Made by a program: the position numbers and the translations under genes. Shown here in pieces: positions 1-9,818 of a DNA stretch of 64,000 bases. This DNA comes from Profundibacter sp033851955 (GTDB lineage: Bacteria > Pseudomonadota > Alphaproteobacteria > Rhodobacterales > Rhodobacteraceae), in NCBI GenBank assembly GCA_033851955.1, contig JAWSVK010000009.1, positions 124,001 through 188,000 on the forward strand, read 5' to 3'. The notes under the pieces are model-generated. The model had not been told where the DNA came from, did no database searches, and saw nothing but the letters and a program-made list of their open reading frames with translations. Positions within the stretch are counted from its first letter, which is position 1; each line of letters starts with the position of its first letter.

Positions 1-1
1 C

Positions 2-493
2 ACCTCAGATGAGACATTTGATCTTGTGTTGCTGGATTACAATATGCCGGGCATGAACGGGTTGGATGGGCTGCGCAAAGTTCTGGCATTGGATGATACA
101 AATCGGGTTGCGCTGATTTCGGGCGAGGCCACCCGCCAAATCGCAGAAGATGCACTGGAGGCCGGAGCCGCTGGTTTCGTGCCCAAGTCGTTGCCTGCCA
201 AGTCGTTTGTTAATGCTGTGAAATTTATGATCATGGGAGAACAATATGCGCCGATTGATTTCATGACAGCCGAAGACAGTACCAAGCACCACCCATTGGC
301 TGAACAGCTAACCGACCGTGAATTGCAGGTTCTTGAAGGATTGACACAAGGCAAATCGAACAAGGAAATAGCGCGCGATCTCGACATTACTGAACCAACG
401 ATCAAACTCCACGTCAAAACACTTTACCGCAAAGTTGGTGCGGCCAATCGTACACAGGCGGCGCTTATTGCACGCGACGCAGGGCTGTTTTGA
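2..493 (+). CDS. LuxR/FixJ-type response regulator, 5' end cut off by the window
   Basis: The open frame enters from the left edge, so the first part of the receiver domain is missing. The visible part starts just before the phosphoacceptor motif LLDYNMPG (Asp codon 35-37) and includes the conserved Lys loop (VPKS). The C-terminal part is a LuxR/GerE helix-turn-helix (LTDRELQVLEGLTQGKSNKE, then ITEPTIKLHVKTLYRKVG). It is a two-component DNA-binding regulator. It lies about 100 bases upstream of a polysaccharide chain-length gene on the same strand, so control of polysaccharide production is possible but only inferred. The cognate kinase is not in the window. Confidence 0.9.
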   Translation, partial: TSDETFDLVLLDYNMPGMNGLDGLRKVLALDDTNRVALISGEATRQIAEDALEAGAAGFVPKSLPAKSFVNAVKFMIMGEQYAPIDFMTAEDSTKHHPLAEQLTDRELQVLEGLTQGKSNKEIARDLDITEPTIKLHVKTLYRKVGAANRTQAALIARDAGLF

Positions 494-595
494 TCTATCC
501 ATAGGGGTGGGGCGACGCGCAAATGCCCCAACGTTCCCGCCATAGGACCAAATGTGATATTCTCTTTAACGCGATAGGCTCATCGGAAAAGGAGA

Positions 596-2044
596 GTGCC
601 GATCGCACATTCAATTCCGAATTCAGCTACCGGCGGTACTTCGATCCACCACAGTGCGGCGGCTCAAAGGATCATATTTGGTGGGAAGCTGAGCGACTTC
701 AAAAGAATGCCGCGTTATATTATGTTTGCGGCTTTTGGTGCTTTTCTGATCTGGGTCCCCCTGCTTGGATATCTAAAAACAGCGCCTTTGGCTTTCAACT
801 CGACGACCACCCTGATCATGCCCGGCACTGGCGCCGCGGCATCGATGAATGTCGAAGGGATCGGTCAAGCATCGTCTTATGCCAACTCTGCATTTTCCAG
901 TAATTCAGTCAGCCCGACCGAGACCTATAAACGCCTATTGGGTGCTGACCGTATTGTGGATGCCGCGGCACAGTCGCTCGGTATAGATCGCTCAGAACTG
1001 AGCACGCCGCGCGTCCGTCTTGTGGATCAAACCAGCCTTATTCATATTGAAATGACGGGGGGAACGCCGTTTGAGGCCCAACGGCGAGGCGAAGCTCTTT
1101 TGCAGGCCTTCTTTGCCGAACTGGATGCTCTGAGGGCAGATGAAGTGAGCACCCGTGAAGGTGCCGATCAGAGCGCTCTGGAGGATTACCGAGTATCCGT
1201 TGCCCAGACACGTAGCCAAATAAGCGCGCTTCAAGCAGGCTCTGGTCTTTTGTCGGTTAGGCAATATGACGCGCTCCTTAACCGGCATCTGAAACTGGAA
1301 ACCGTCATTCTGGCGCAACGTGCTAAGCTTAACATGCGCCGTGCCAGCATAGGCGCTCTTGAGGTGCAGCTTGGCGTAGATGCAACTCGTGCTGCCTTGA
1401 CGTTGAAGTTGTTTGCAGACGCCGGCTACCTTACCCTGTTGGATGAAGTTGCCCGCCGTGACGTGAATTTGGCCGAGGCGAATTCCAAGTTCGGGCGACG
1501 GCATCCGAAGGTTCAGGATGCGCTTGAAGCGCGAAAACAGGCCAAAATCACAGCGACACAATTGGCCCAAGGCGCGATTGGATTGGATGCGGCCGAAATC
1601 TTGGAACTCGACATTGCACCAGAAGGCGCGCGGGCTGACCTGCTGTCTGATCTAGTCCGTAAACAGGTTGAGCTTACGGCCGCCCAAGAAGAGAGCGCGG
1701 CCCTTGAGGCGCAACTCTCTGAAGGCGAAACAAAGATTGATCAATTGGCGGAAACTGCTGCGCGATTGCAAGATCTTGAACGCGATTTCTCTGTGGCTGA
1801 GGCGGTGTTTTCATCGGCTATAGCGCGTTCCCAATCCAGTAAATCTGATGTTTATGCTTCATATCCGCTGGTGCAGGTTTTGGAAAACCCCTCCCGGCCA
1901 GACCGTCCAAGCTCTCCAAATCGTATGCTTGTTTATTTGACTGGGGTTGCTGCGACGATGATGATGCTCTTGGGGCTCTTTTTAGGTTGGATCCGATCTG
2001 CGTTGCTGTCGCGCCTGATGACAAAATCAAGGCCTGTGTCATGA
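596..2044 (+). CDS. Wzz/GumC-like polysaccharide chain-length or export protein
   Basis: A 482-residue inner-membrane protein with a transmembrane segment near residues 41-60 and another near 448-470. Between them lies a long charged, coiled-coil-prone periplasmic region. The PSRPDRPSSPNR motif just before the second segment is the proline-rich signature of polysaccharide co-polymerases. There is no Walker motif, so the cytoplasmic tyrosine kinase found in some relatives is absent. The family sets chain length or supports export of O-antigen or exopolysaccharide. The start is uncertain: the AAGGAG box at 589-594 lies only one base before the GTG at 596, and the next in-frame ATG is 707. The stop overlaps the next gene by four bases. 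Confidence 0.82.
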   Translation: MPIAHSIPNSATGGTSIHHSAAAQRIIFGGKLSDFKRMPRYIMFAAFGAFLIWVPLLGYLKTAPLAFNSTTTLIMPGTGAAASMNVEGIGQASSYANSAFSSNSVSPTETYKRLLGADRIVDAAAQSLGIDRSELSTPRVRLVDQTSLIHIEMTGGTPFEAQRRGEALLQAFFAELDALRADEVSTREGADQSALEDYRVSVAQTRSQISALQAGSGLLSVRQYDALLNRHLKLETVILAQRAKLNMRRASIGALEVQLGVDATRAALTLKLFADAGYLTLLDEVARRDVNLAEANSKFGRRHPKVQDALEARKQAKITATQLAQGAIGLDAAEILELDIAPEGARADLLSDLVRKQVELTAAQEESAALEAQLSEGETKIDQLAETAARLQDLERDFSVAEAVFSSAIARSQSSKSDVYASYPLVQVLENPSRPDRPSSPNRMLVYLTGVAATMMMLLGLFLGWIRSALLSRLMTKSRPVS

Positions 2045-3294
2045 GGTGCCTAAACCCAGTCGAGAAACTGGTCTATCAAACGCTCACATGGACCTGGCCA
2101 CTATATGCTTTGGGAGCCCTTTATGTCGTTGGTCCGGTACTCGCGTGGCTGCTCGGGGGATTTGCCGTTTTGGCGCTGTATCTGGGGCCAGTTATGCAGG
2201 AAGGTCTACGTGCAACAGGGTCTGTCCCAGCTATTATCTGGGGTTGGATACTGGGGATGCTTATCCTTCTCGCTGTCCTCTGGATTGGTCATTCAGATTG
2301 GGATTTGGGCCTGAAGGCAACGATAAAATCCACCATCGGATGGGCCAAAGGTTGGGCCTTATTGGCAATTTTTCCCCTGATTGGGGCGGTCTTGCCGATC
2401 CGGCGGTCCGTCTTGGTACGGGGCCAATGCGTCATAGGTCTGTGGACGCTCTTTCTCGCTCCAGTTTTATTGGCCGCGCCCTATATTGGCCTTCCCGATC
2501 TTGTATATACGTCACCGATCAAGGCCGTTGGCGGGCCAGGACCTGAGTACTTTTCTGTGTTCTTATTCTCATGGGATCCTTCGAATTGGTTGCCGCGGTG
2601 GCAATTTTATGCGCCTTGGTCACCTTTCGCCGCCCTCTTGGGCGTTGTTATGGTTCTCTTTGCTCTAGAAGAAAAAGAGTTAAATTGGCGCAGCTTCGGG
2701 GTTGCTGCCGGGATATTGATGGTGCTGGCATCCAAGTCGCGGATGGGCATGATTGGCCTTGTCATCTGCACAAGCTGCCCACGTTTGATACCGCTCTTGT
2801 TGCGGGGGTGGACGTGGTATGCGTTGGCGGCGTTCACAGCTTCATTGACAATTTTCGGGCGAACATTTCTTGCGTCCGTTCTCACAGCAATATCCGCCTT
2901 CAAAAATGCACGAGCTGAAAGTACACGTATACGATCGACTTTACAACGTATGGCGATAGAGCGCTGGCAAACTGAGTCTTATTGGTTTGGTCACGGCAGG
3001 GTTCAACCCGGTGGGCACATCGTTGAATACATGCCGATCGGGAGCCACCACACATGGTTCGGCCTGCTATTTGTCAAAGGCATGATTGGCTTTCTCGCGC
3101 TGCTTGTCCCATTTGTTTGGCAAACCGCATTGGCGATCAAAGACTCGGTTTTTGGGCCGCGAGGGTATCTACCATTAGGAATTATGATGACGCTCAGCTT
3201 GCTCTCTTTTGGAGAAAACATTGAAATTGAAGCCTATCTTTTATGGCCAGCCCTTATGCTCTTGGGCATCCATGCTCGAGAAATGAACCCTTAA
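2041..3294 (+). CDS. O-antigen polymerase/ligase-like integral membrane protein
   Basis: The protein has 417 residues and is mostly hydrophobic, with roughly ten to eleven transmembrane helices. A soluble loop near residues 290-340 contains RMAIERWQTESYWFGHGR and GSHHTWFG, the layout of Wzy/WaaL/RfaL family periplasmic loops. I chose the ATG at 2041, which overlaps the upstream stop as ATGA. The frame is open back to 1987 but that part lies inside the upstream gene. Coupling to a Wzz-like protein supports a role in polymerising or ligating a surface polysaccharide. Polymerase cannot be told from ligase by sequence alone. Confidence 0.8.
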   Translation: MRCLNPVEKLVYQTLTWTWPLYALGALYVVGPVLAWLLGGFAVLALYLGPVMQEGLRATGSVPAIIWGWILGMLILLAVLWIGHSDWDLGLKATIKSTIGWAKGWALLAIFPLIGAVLPIRRSVLVRGQCVIGLWTLFLAPVLLAAPYIGLPDLVYTSPIKAVGGPGPEYFSVFLFSWDPSNWLPRWQFYAPWSPFAALLGVVMVLFALEEKELNWRSFGVAAGILMVLASKSRMGMIGLVICTSCPRLIPLLLRGWTWYALAAFTASLTIFGRTFLASVLTAISAFKNARAESTRIRSTLQRMAIERWQTESYWFGHGRVQPGGHIVEYMPIGSHHTWFGLLFVKGMIGFLALLVPFVWQTALAIKDSVFGPRGYLPLGIMMTLSLLSFGENIEIEAYLLWPALMLLGIHAREMNP

Positions 3295-3409
3295 TTCCTG
3301 TATGTGGATTTGTCACAGTTGGTGCTGCTCCTTGACCTCCCTTAAACGGCTATCAGTGCAGAAAGCGCCGTCGTTTGTTGGCAATGAAAGCGCGCCTAGT
3401 GGATCGTCA

Positions 3410-6400
3410 TTAATGAAAATCGCGGCTAGGAAATAGTCGTTTGGCTTGTTCGCGAGGATGTCTTGCGCGTGGGGGATGGCGAGGTGGGCGCGGGGCGTCG
3501 TCGGCTTGAGGTTGGGTGATCCCTATAGCGTCGTCCATTGGGTGCCCAAGATCGCTTAGGCGATGCGACATATCTTCGATATGCTGCGCGATCAGATGTA
3601 CGACGATCCCTTCGCGTTGTAGATAACCAGTAACACGCAAGAGCCGCCCGCCCATCACAACACGGCGAAATTGCTCATATACTTTGCGCCAAACCACCAC
3701 ATTGGATACGCCTGTTTCATCTTCAAGCGTGAGGAAAACCACCCCGGAGGCTGTGCCGGGGCGTTGGCGAGTGATCACAAGACCGCAAACCACGGTGCGC
3801 CCTAGCGGGGCGTTGGTGAGTGCCGCATGTGGGGTGAGATTTGGCATGTCGGGGCGCAGCAATTCCATCGGATGTGCGCGCAAGGAGAGGCGCATAGCCA
3901 CGTAATCTTCCACCACTTCCTCACCCAAATGCATGGCGGGGAGATCAACGCTAGGCTCATGAATGCCTTCCCCTTCGATGGAATCGTTAAACAGAGGAAG
4001 GGGCTGTTGCCCCCGGATCGCCTTTACGTGCCAAAGCGCATTACGTCGCCCCAGACCCATATCAGAAAATGCATCCGCATCGGCAAGTCGTTCCAGCACG
4101 CTTGGCCCAATCCCCGCCCGCTGCCAGAGGCTCTCGGGATCAGGATATCCATTGCCCCGCGTTGCTACAATCCAGCCCGCATCTTCCTCACGAAACCCCT
4201 TAATCTGGCGAAAGCCGAGGCGCAGTGCGAGGCTGTCATCGGGGCGGCGCTCAAGGGTGTTATCCCACGCGCTGTTATTCACACAGATCGGGCGCACCTC
4301 GACTTGGTGTTCCCGTGCATCACGCACAATTTGGGCGGGGGCGTAAAACCCCATTGGCTGGGAATTGAGCAACCCACAGGCAAAGACCGCAGGGTGATGG
4401 CATTTGAGCCATGAGGAAACATAGGTGAGCATGGCAAAGGCGGCGGCATGGCTTTCCGGGAAGCCATATTCACCAAAGCCTTCGATCTGGGAAAAACAAC
4501 GTTCGGCAAAGGTCGGCTCGTACCCCCGTTCCAACATGCCGGCGATGAATTTGTCGCGCAGCAGCCCGATGGTGCCCATGCGCCGGAACGTTGCCATTGA
4601 GCGGCGCAGCTTGTCGGCCTCTTCTGGGGTGAACCCCGCCGCGACAATGGCGATTTGCATCGCTTGTTCCTGAAACAGCGGCACGCCGAGGGTTTTGCCC
4701 AACACCTTTTCCAAAGCTTCCGACGGAAACGAGACGCTCTCTTTGCCTTGGCGGCGGTTGATGTAGGGATGCACCATGCCGCCTTGAATGGGACCCGGGC
4801 GCACGATGGCGACCTCGATCACAAGGTCGTAAAATTCGCGGGGTCTCATGCGCGGCAAAAAGTTCATTTGTGCGCGGCTTTCGACCTGAAACACCCCAAC
4901 GGCATCGGCAATGCAGAGCATGTCATAGGTGGGGCTATCAGCCTGCGGGACTCGATCGATGCTCAGACGTTCGCCGCCATTATGTGTCTCGATCAGATCA
5001 AAACATTTGCGGATACAAGTGAGCATCCCAAGGCTTAGAATATCGACTTTGAGGATATTCAATGCGTCAATATCGTCTTTGTCCCATTCGATAGTGGTGC
5101 GGTCTTCCATCGCGGCGTTTTCAATCGGGCACAACTCATCCAGCCGTCCTTTGGTGATGATAAATCCGCCGACATGCTGCGACAAATGACGTGGAAACCC
5201 GATGATTTCGCCGATCAGCCGGATGGTCTGGGCGAGCCGTTTGTCATTGGGGTCAAGGCCAAGTTCGCGGATGCGTTCCGGATCAGCGCCGCCATTGGAC
5301 ATGCCCCAAATCTGCCCCGAAAGATTGGCAGTCACGTCTTGGGACAGCCCCATAACCTTGCCGACTTCTTTGATCGCGGCCCGCGAGCGGAAATGGATCA
5401 CTGTGGCGCAAAGCCCCGCGCGGTGACGGCCGTATTTCTCATAGATATGTTGGATAACTTCTTCGCGGCGCTCATGTTCAAAATCCACGTCAATATCGGG
5501 CGGCTCACCGCGATGTTCAGACACAAATCGTTCGACAACCATGGTGATCACCTCGGGGCTGACATCGGTAATTCCAAGCAAATAGCACAAGATAGAATTG
5601 GCGGCAGAACCACGTCCCTGGCAGAGAATGCCTTGGCTGCGAGCAAATTGTACGATGTCATGCACAGTGAGGAAATAGGCAGGGAATTTGAGCTTTTCGA
5701 CAAGCACCAATTCCTTTTCCACTTGGGCAAGAGCCTTGTCTGTCGGGCCATTGGGGTAGCGTCGTTCTAGCCCTTCATAAGCCAAGCGGGTCAGGCGCAT
5801 TTGGGGTGTTTCTGTATCACCAATTTCATCGGGGTATTCATAAGAAAGCTCGCTCAGGCAAAATCCACAACGCGCGGTGATCTCAAATGTGCGCCGTATC
5901 GCGGCTGGATGGTTGCGAAACATACGTGCCATGTCCGCAGCTCCTTTAAGGCGGCGCTCGGCGTTGGGCAACGCGCGGGTGCCAATTTCATCAATGGTGA
6001 TGTGTTCGCGTATACACGTGAGTACATCCGCAAGCTGGCGTCGGCTGGCATGGTGCATAAGCGCATCTCCAACAGCGACCATTGGAGCGGAGGTGCGCCG
6101 CGCCAGATTGGCACAGGCATTTAGATAGGCCTGATCTTGCCCGTTATATTTAGGGGCTGCTCCAAGAAAAACATGGCCGGGAAAGCGGCGTATCGCGGCT
6201 TGAATATGTTTTTGCACGTGCTTTGCATGAATATCCCCTTGAGGTAGCGCAACCAAAATGATCCCCGCACAGCCTTCTAAAACATCGGCCAAATCAAGGT
6301 GGCATTCTCCCTTTTGGGCGCGCCTCTTACCGAGAGTTAAAAGACGGGACAGACGGGCATAGGCAGGGCGATCTTGTGGGAGAGCAATCCAATCAACTGG

Positions 6401-6802
6401 GCTATTACGCAAAACAAGGCGGCATCCGACAATCAACTTTGGAAGACGCGCACCGTCAGGACGTGCCAGTTCTACTGAGTGTCCAAATTGTTGACGGCTA
6501 CTGGAATCCATCGTTTGGCTGGAACGAATGCCAATGGCCTCTGTTGCTTCGCGCTTAAGCTCTTTGAGCGCGGAATAGGCCCGCACCACCCCGGCCAGAG
6601 AATTGCGGTCAGTGATGGCAATAGCCGCCAGTCCCAGCTCGGCGGCCCGCAATATCAGCTCTTCTGGGTGAGAGGCGCCCGTGAGAAAAGTGAAGTTGGT
6701 GGTTGTGCATAACTCGGCATAACCATGCTCGCCAGGTTCCACCCAAAATCGATCGCGCTCAAATGCTTCTACGGGGCGGTGTTCATGGTTGACTTCAATC
6801 AT
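3410..6802 (-). CDS. dnaE2: Error-prone DNA polymerase III alpha subunit DnaE2
   Basis: A 1130-residue C-family polymerase, the usual length for DnaE2/ImuC. It has an N-terminal PHP domain (TTTNFTFLTGASHPEEL), the palm signature PDIDVDFEHERREEV near residues 433-447 with the catalytic aspartates, and an OB-fold near the C-terminus (GRTVVCGLVITRQRPGTASG). DnaE2 performs mutagenic translesion synthesis with ImuA and ImuB after DNA damage. The start is taken at 6802, where ATG overlaps the imuB stop (ATGA). The frame is open further upstream, but that part lies within imuB. The gene is last in the imuA-imuB-dnaE2 operon and convergent with the polymerase-like gene ending at 3294. Confidence 0.97.
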   Translation of the reverse strand: MIEVNHEHRPVEAFERDRFWVEPGEHGYAELCTTTNFTFLTGASHPEELILRAAELGLAAIAITDRNSLAGVVRAYSALKELKREATEAIGIRSSQTMDSSSRQQFGHSVELARPDGARLPKLIVGCRLVLRNSPVDWIALPQDRPAYARLSRLLTLGKRRAQKGECHLDLADVLEGCAGIILVALPQGDIHAKHVQKHIQAAIRRFPGHVFLGAAPKYNGQDQAYLNACANLARRTSAPMVAVGDALMHHASRRQLADVLTCIREHITIDEIGTRALPNAERRLKGAADMARMFRNHPAAIRRTFEITARCGFCLSELSYEYPDEIGDTETPQMRLTRLAYEGLERRYPNGPTDKALAQVEKELVLVEKLKFPAYFLTVHDIVQFARSQGILCQGRGSAANSILCYLLGITDVSPEVITMVVERFVSEHRGEPPDIDVDFEHERREEVIQHIYEKYGRHRAGLCATVIHFRSRAAIKEVGKVMGLSQDVTANLSGQIWGMSNGGADPERIRELGLDPNDKRLAQTIRLIGEIIGFPRHLSQHVGGFIITKGRLDELCPIENAAMEDRTTIEWDKDDIDALNILKVDILSLGMLTCIRKCFDLIETHNGGERLSIDRVPQADSPTYDMLCIADAVGVFQVESRAQMNFLPRMRPREFYDLVIEVAIVRPGPIQGGMVHPYINRRQGKESVSFPSEALEKVLGKTLGVPLFQEQAMQIAIVAAGFTPEEADKLRRSMATFRRMGTIGLLRDKFIAGMLERGYEPTFAERCFSQIEGFGEYGFPESHAAAFAMLTYVSSWLKCHHPAVFACGLLNSQPMGFYAPAQIVRDAREHQVEVRPICVNNSAWDNTLERRPDDSLALRLGFRQIKGFREEDAGWIVATRGNGYPDPESLWQRAGIGPSVLERLADADAFSDMGLGRRNALWHVKAIRGQQPLPLFNDSIEGEGIHEPSVDLPAMHLGEEVVEDYVAMRLSLRAHPMELLRPDMPNLTPHAALTNAPLGRTVVCGLVITRQRPGTASGVVFLTLEDETGVSNVVVWRKVYEQFRRVVMGGRLLRVTGYLQREGIVVHLIAQHIEDMSHRLSDLGHPMDDAIGITQPQADDAPRPPRHPPRARHPREQAKRLFPSRDFH

Positions 6803-8256
6803 GCAAACTCCCCCTGCACATACCAATTTGGGGATTGGGGCGTATAGAAAAGCCAAAGGCGTTGGCCTTCCTTGGTGTCGACTTTCCAGTAATCGCGAAC
6901 ACCTGAACGCCAGTTATCATCCACGATCCACCATTCAGGAGCGATGCGCTCTGGCCCTGTAGCACGGCCTGTGGTTAGGGGCATTCGTCGCCAGTGAAAA
7001 CGTGCAGGAGGGTGCGGGCCGTGTGCGGTAATCGCCTCGGGAGGAAACAAGCGCAACGGGCGAGGTTGCATGGTGATCCAAGCGCCCTCAGGGCGAGAGT
7101 ATGCGGCGGGAGAGACGATAAAGCTACGCTCAGGGATATGGCTGTCAGCGGGCAGGAAGCGCTGCACGTTTTCCAATCCGATACGCACTCCGATGCGGGT
7201 GATTAGATCGTCCAGCTTGCCTTCTTTCTGCCCGCTAATGTGGTTCATTTGCTGGGTTGGTAGGTTTTCTACTTGCGTCGCAACAAGCCGCATCTGATCA
7301 ATGCCAAAGCCTGCATCCACATTATCCACCCCGCGTTCAAACAAAGGTAAGATACGTGCAGCATCACGCAACGGTTGGGCGAGGCGCAGCTCAACTTGTT
7401 GGTTTCCTTGGTCCACACGGCGCAAGACAAGCAACAAAATTCGCGCGCCTTTTTCGTTGATCTTTAGCTTGGCACAAAGGCTGGTTAGCAAGCGCTCAGT
7501 GCCCGCCATCACATCACCTGTGAGGCCAATTGGCTCGGGCAGGGTCATCCTCACCCCATAATGAGGGTCTTCAGAGAGCGGGGAGATGTCCTCGGATTGA
7601 TCCCCCAAGGCTTGATCAAGGCGCAGCAGAACATCGCGCCCAAAGCGACGGGTAATGGTGGCGCGGGGCAGCGCGATGATATCAGCAATCGTGCGGATGC
7701 CGAGGCGTTGCAGACCTGTGAGCGTCTTTTCATCAAGACGCAATGCGGCAATAGGCAAGGCGGTAAGGTCTGTCTGTGTGCAAATGCCACCAGGGCCGTA
7801 ATGCGCCATCGCCCACGCCGCACCGCGTGTATCCCCCAGCCCAATACGCGCCCCGATACCAGAGCGTGCAAGGCGCAGCCGCATATCATCCAGCAGCGCC
7901 TCTTCGCCGCCGAACAGATGGGCTGATCCCGCGATAGTGAGCACAAGCCCATCGCGCCCTTCAAGGCCAACCCAAGGACAATAACGCTTAGACCACCTCG
8001 CCAGCATATGTAAAAATTGCGCATCCGCGTTTATATCCGCTGGGCGGCTTTGCAGATCGCGGCAAAAAGCCCGCGCATCAGAAAACCCCATGCCACGATG
8101 TAACCCCGCCCTTTCGGCTTCTGGATTTAGGCAATAAATACGATCGGCATTTTTCTGGTGATGGGTAAGGGCAAAAGGAGCATCGACGGGACGTGCACGT
8201 AGAACCCTTTCACTGGGCAGTCTTTCAAACCACAATGACACGACGCGTTTCTGCAT
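6799..8256 (-). CDS. imuB: ImuB, catalytically inactive Y-family polymerase-like protein
   Basis: A 485-residue protein with the Y-family (DinB/UmuC) fold. Its N-terminus reads VVSLWFERLPSERV where active family members carry the metal-binding aspartate, and the second motif (DGLVLTIAGSAHLFGGE) lacks the usual SIDE acidic pair. This is the hallmark of ImuB, which acts as an adaptor linking DnaE2 to the sliding clamp. A candidate clamp-binding segment is LDQALGDQSEDISPL near residues 213-227. The C-terminal part matches the ImuB-specific extension (WRSGVRDYWKVDT). It overlaps imuA by 32 bases and dnaE2 by four. Confidence 0.95.
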   Translation of the reverse strand: MQKRVVSLWFERLPSERVLRARPVDAPFALTHHQKNADRIYCLNPEAERAGLHRGMGFSDARAFCRDLQSRPADINADAQFLHMLARWSKRYCPWVGLEGRDGLVLTIAGSAHLFGGEEALLDDMRLRLARSGIGARIGLGDTRGAAWAMAHYGPGGICTQTDLTALPIAALRLDEKTLTGLQRLGIRTIADIIALPRATITRRFGRDVLLRLDQALGDQSEDISPLSEDPHYGVRMTLPEPIGLTGDVMAGTERLLTSLCAKLKINEKGARILLLVLRRVDQGNQQVELRLAQPLRDAARILPLFERGVDNVDAGFGIDQMRLVATQVENLPTQQMNHISGQKEGKLDDLITRIGVRIGLENVQRFLPADSHIPERSFIVSPAAYSRPEGAWITMQPRPLRLFPPEAITAHGPHPPARFHWRRMPLTTGRATGPERIAPEWWIVDDNWRSGVRDYWKVDTKEGQRLWLFYTPQSPNWYVQGEFA

Positions 8257-8764
8257 CCCACCTTACATCCCAAGCTCTCAATGTTCCTGATTTGTTCTTA
8301 ATAATCTCCCAACGTTGAAGAGTCGAGTCTTGTGGGTCAAAAAGAGGGGAACAACGCCAACGGCTCTCGGCGGCATTGTTGCCCATACCTTCGGGAATGA
8401 TGCATAAACCCGTCGAGCAACCCGTTTCTGCAGCCAGTTGCAGACGACGCCCAGCGGTAAAGCTCAGGGGTTTGGTCAGCTCAATTACGGCCAACGAAAC
8501 CGCCCCAGATCGTAGGCTTTCCTCCATAACGGCCAACCCTTCATCCTGATTCTTAACCTTGGAGGTGAGCAGGTATTGCGGATCCAAATAGGCGCTAAGC
8601 CCTACAGGGTTAATTTGAGATGCCTGCCAGTCTTCAGAAATCCTCATCACATTGCCTCCAGTTTCCCCTGCCAACGCAAAAGAAAATGACAACGCAGTTG
8701 GGCCGCACACTTCATGGGTGCGGGAACGTTTAAGGGGGAAATGGACGGATAGATCAGACATCAT
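8225..8764 (-). CDS. imuA: ImuA-family mutagenesis accessory protein
   Basis: A 179-residue protein with HEVCGPTALSFSFALAGETGG near the start, typical of the short ImuA/SulA-like proteins that precede imuB in Rhodobacterales. No intact Walker A motif is seen, in line with a RecA-like but degenerate fold. ImuA is needed for the mutasome. Two adjacent ATG codons (8764 and 8761) are the best starts. The frame is open to 8854, but the extra N-terminus has no family resemblance. I found no clear GAAC-N7-GAAC or GTTC-N7-GTTC LexA site upstream, although this cassette is normally SOS-controlled. Confidence 0.82.
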   Translation of the reverse strand: MMSDLSVHFPLKRSRTHEVCGPTALSFSFALAGETGGNVMRISEDWQASQINPVGLSAYLDPQYLLTSKVKNQDEGLAVMEESLRSGAVSLAVIELTKPLSFTAGRRLQLAAETGCSTGLCIIPEGMGNNAAESRWRCSPLFDPQDSTLQRWEIIKNKSGTLRAWDVRWDAETRRVIVV

Positions 8765-8936
8765 CGGATCATACACAAAGATAAACGAAGGTAAATGCGG
8801 AGGCCCATGCGAAGCGATGACGATTGTAACTGATCGAAGACGCCGACTATCCATAAGAGGCGCTACTTGCCGATATCGCCGCCTTTATGCAATGCAGCAC
8901 GATTTGTTGGAACGTGGGCGCTGCGAAATTGAGGCT

Positions 8937-9818
8937 TCATTCCTCGCAGAGGCGGTTTAGGTATTGGCCGTATTCAGTCTTTAGATAGGGTGTTGCAAGG
9001 TTTTGCAGCTCTGCCTTGCTGATCCAGCCATTCAGATACGCGATCTCCTCGGGGCAGCCCACCATTAGGTTCTGCCGCTTCTCAATGGTGCGGATGAATT
9101 CGGCTGCATCGAGCAGGCCGTCGTGGGTGCCAGTGTCTAGCCATGCGAAACCACGGCCCAGTTTTTCGACACGTAAAGTACTGTGTTCACGATAGAGGTT
9201 CAAAAGGTCGGTGATTTCCAGTTCGCCGCGTGATGAGGGTTGAACTTGTCTTGCTAATTCAGAAGCCTTGCCATCGAGAAAATAGATTCCCGTTACAGCG
9301 TAGGAAGACTTTGGGTTTTCGGGTTTTTCCACGATGGACAGTGCATTGTCTTGGGTATCAAATTCGACAACACCGTAGCGCTCGGGGTCAGAAACACGAT
9401 AGCCAAAGACCGTCCCACCAGTGGTATGAGCATCTGCTGATTTAAATTTGTCCGACAAACCGTCACCAAAAAACACGTTATCCCCAAGGACCATTGCCGA
9501 TGGTCCACCGTTCAGAAAATCCTCGACCAGAATATAGGCCTGTGCCAACCCGTCAGGAGAGGGCTGTTCGATATAGTCAAAGGCCATGCCCCAAGCTGAC
9601 CCGTCGCCCAGCAAAGCCTTGAACGTAGGCAGGTCGCGGGGGGTGGAAATGATAGCAACTTCGCGGATATGGGACAGCATAAGCGCCGACAACGAATAAT
9701 AGATCAGCGGTTTATCATAAAGGGGCAGCGCCTGCTTTGAAACAGCTTGAGTAACGGGATATAGTCGCGTCCCGGATCCCCCTGCCAGAATAATGCCTTT
9801 ACGTTGTGTCGTGGTCAT
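8937..9818 (-). CDS. rfbA: Glucose-1-phosphate thymidylyltransferase RmlA
   Basis: A 293-residue nucleotidyltransferase, the standard RmlA length. The N-terminal signature GIILAGGSGTRLYPVT and the substrate segment QALPLYDKPLIYYSL are intact, as is VLGDNVFFGDGL. It forms dTDP-glucose from dTTP and glucose 1-phosphate, the first step to dTDP-L-rhamnose. It is the last gene of the rfbC-rfbB-rfbD-rfbA series on the minus strand, and its start overlaps the end of rfbD by 20 bases. Confidence 0.97.
   Translation of the reverse strand: MTTTQRKGIILAGGSGTRLYPVTQAVSKQALPLYDKPLIYYSLSALMLSHIREVAIISTPRDLPTFKALLGDGSAWGMAFDYIEQPSPDGLAQAYILVEDFLNGGPSAMVLGDNVFFGDGLSDKFKSADAHTTGGTVFGYRVSDPERYGVVEFDTQDNALSIVEKPENPKSSYAVTGIYFLDGKASELARQVQPSSRGELEITDLLNLYREHSTLRVEKLGRGFAWLDTGTHDGLLDAAEFIRTIEKRQNLMVGCPEEIAYLNGWISKAELQNLATPYLKTEYGQYLNRLCEE

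Noticed and set aside
5174..5770. A 198-codon plus-strand frame within dnaE2
   Set aside because: It is antisense to the well-conserved polymerase core and has no protein-like motif of its own.
8765..8936. LexA (SOS) box before imuA
   Set aside because: GAAC and GTTC half sites occur singly, but no pair with seven-base spacing was found.
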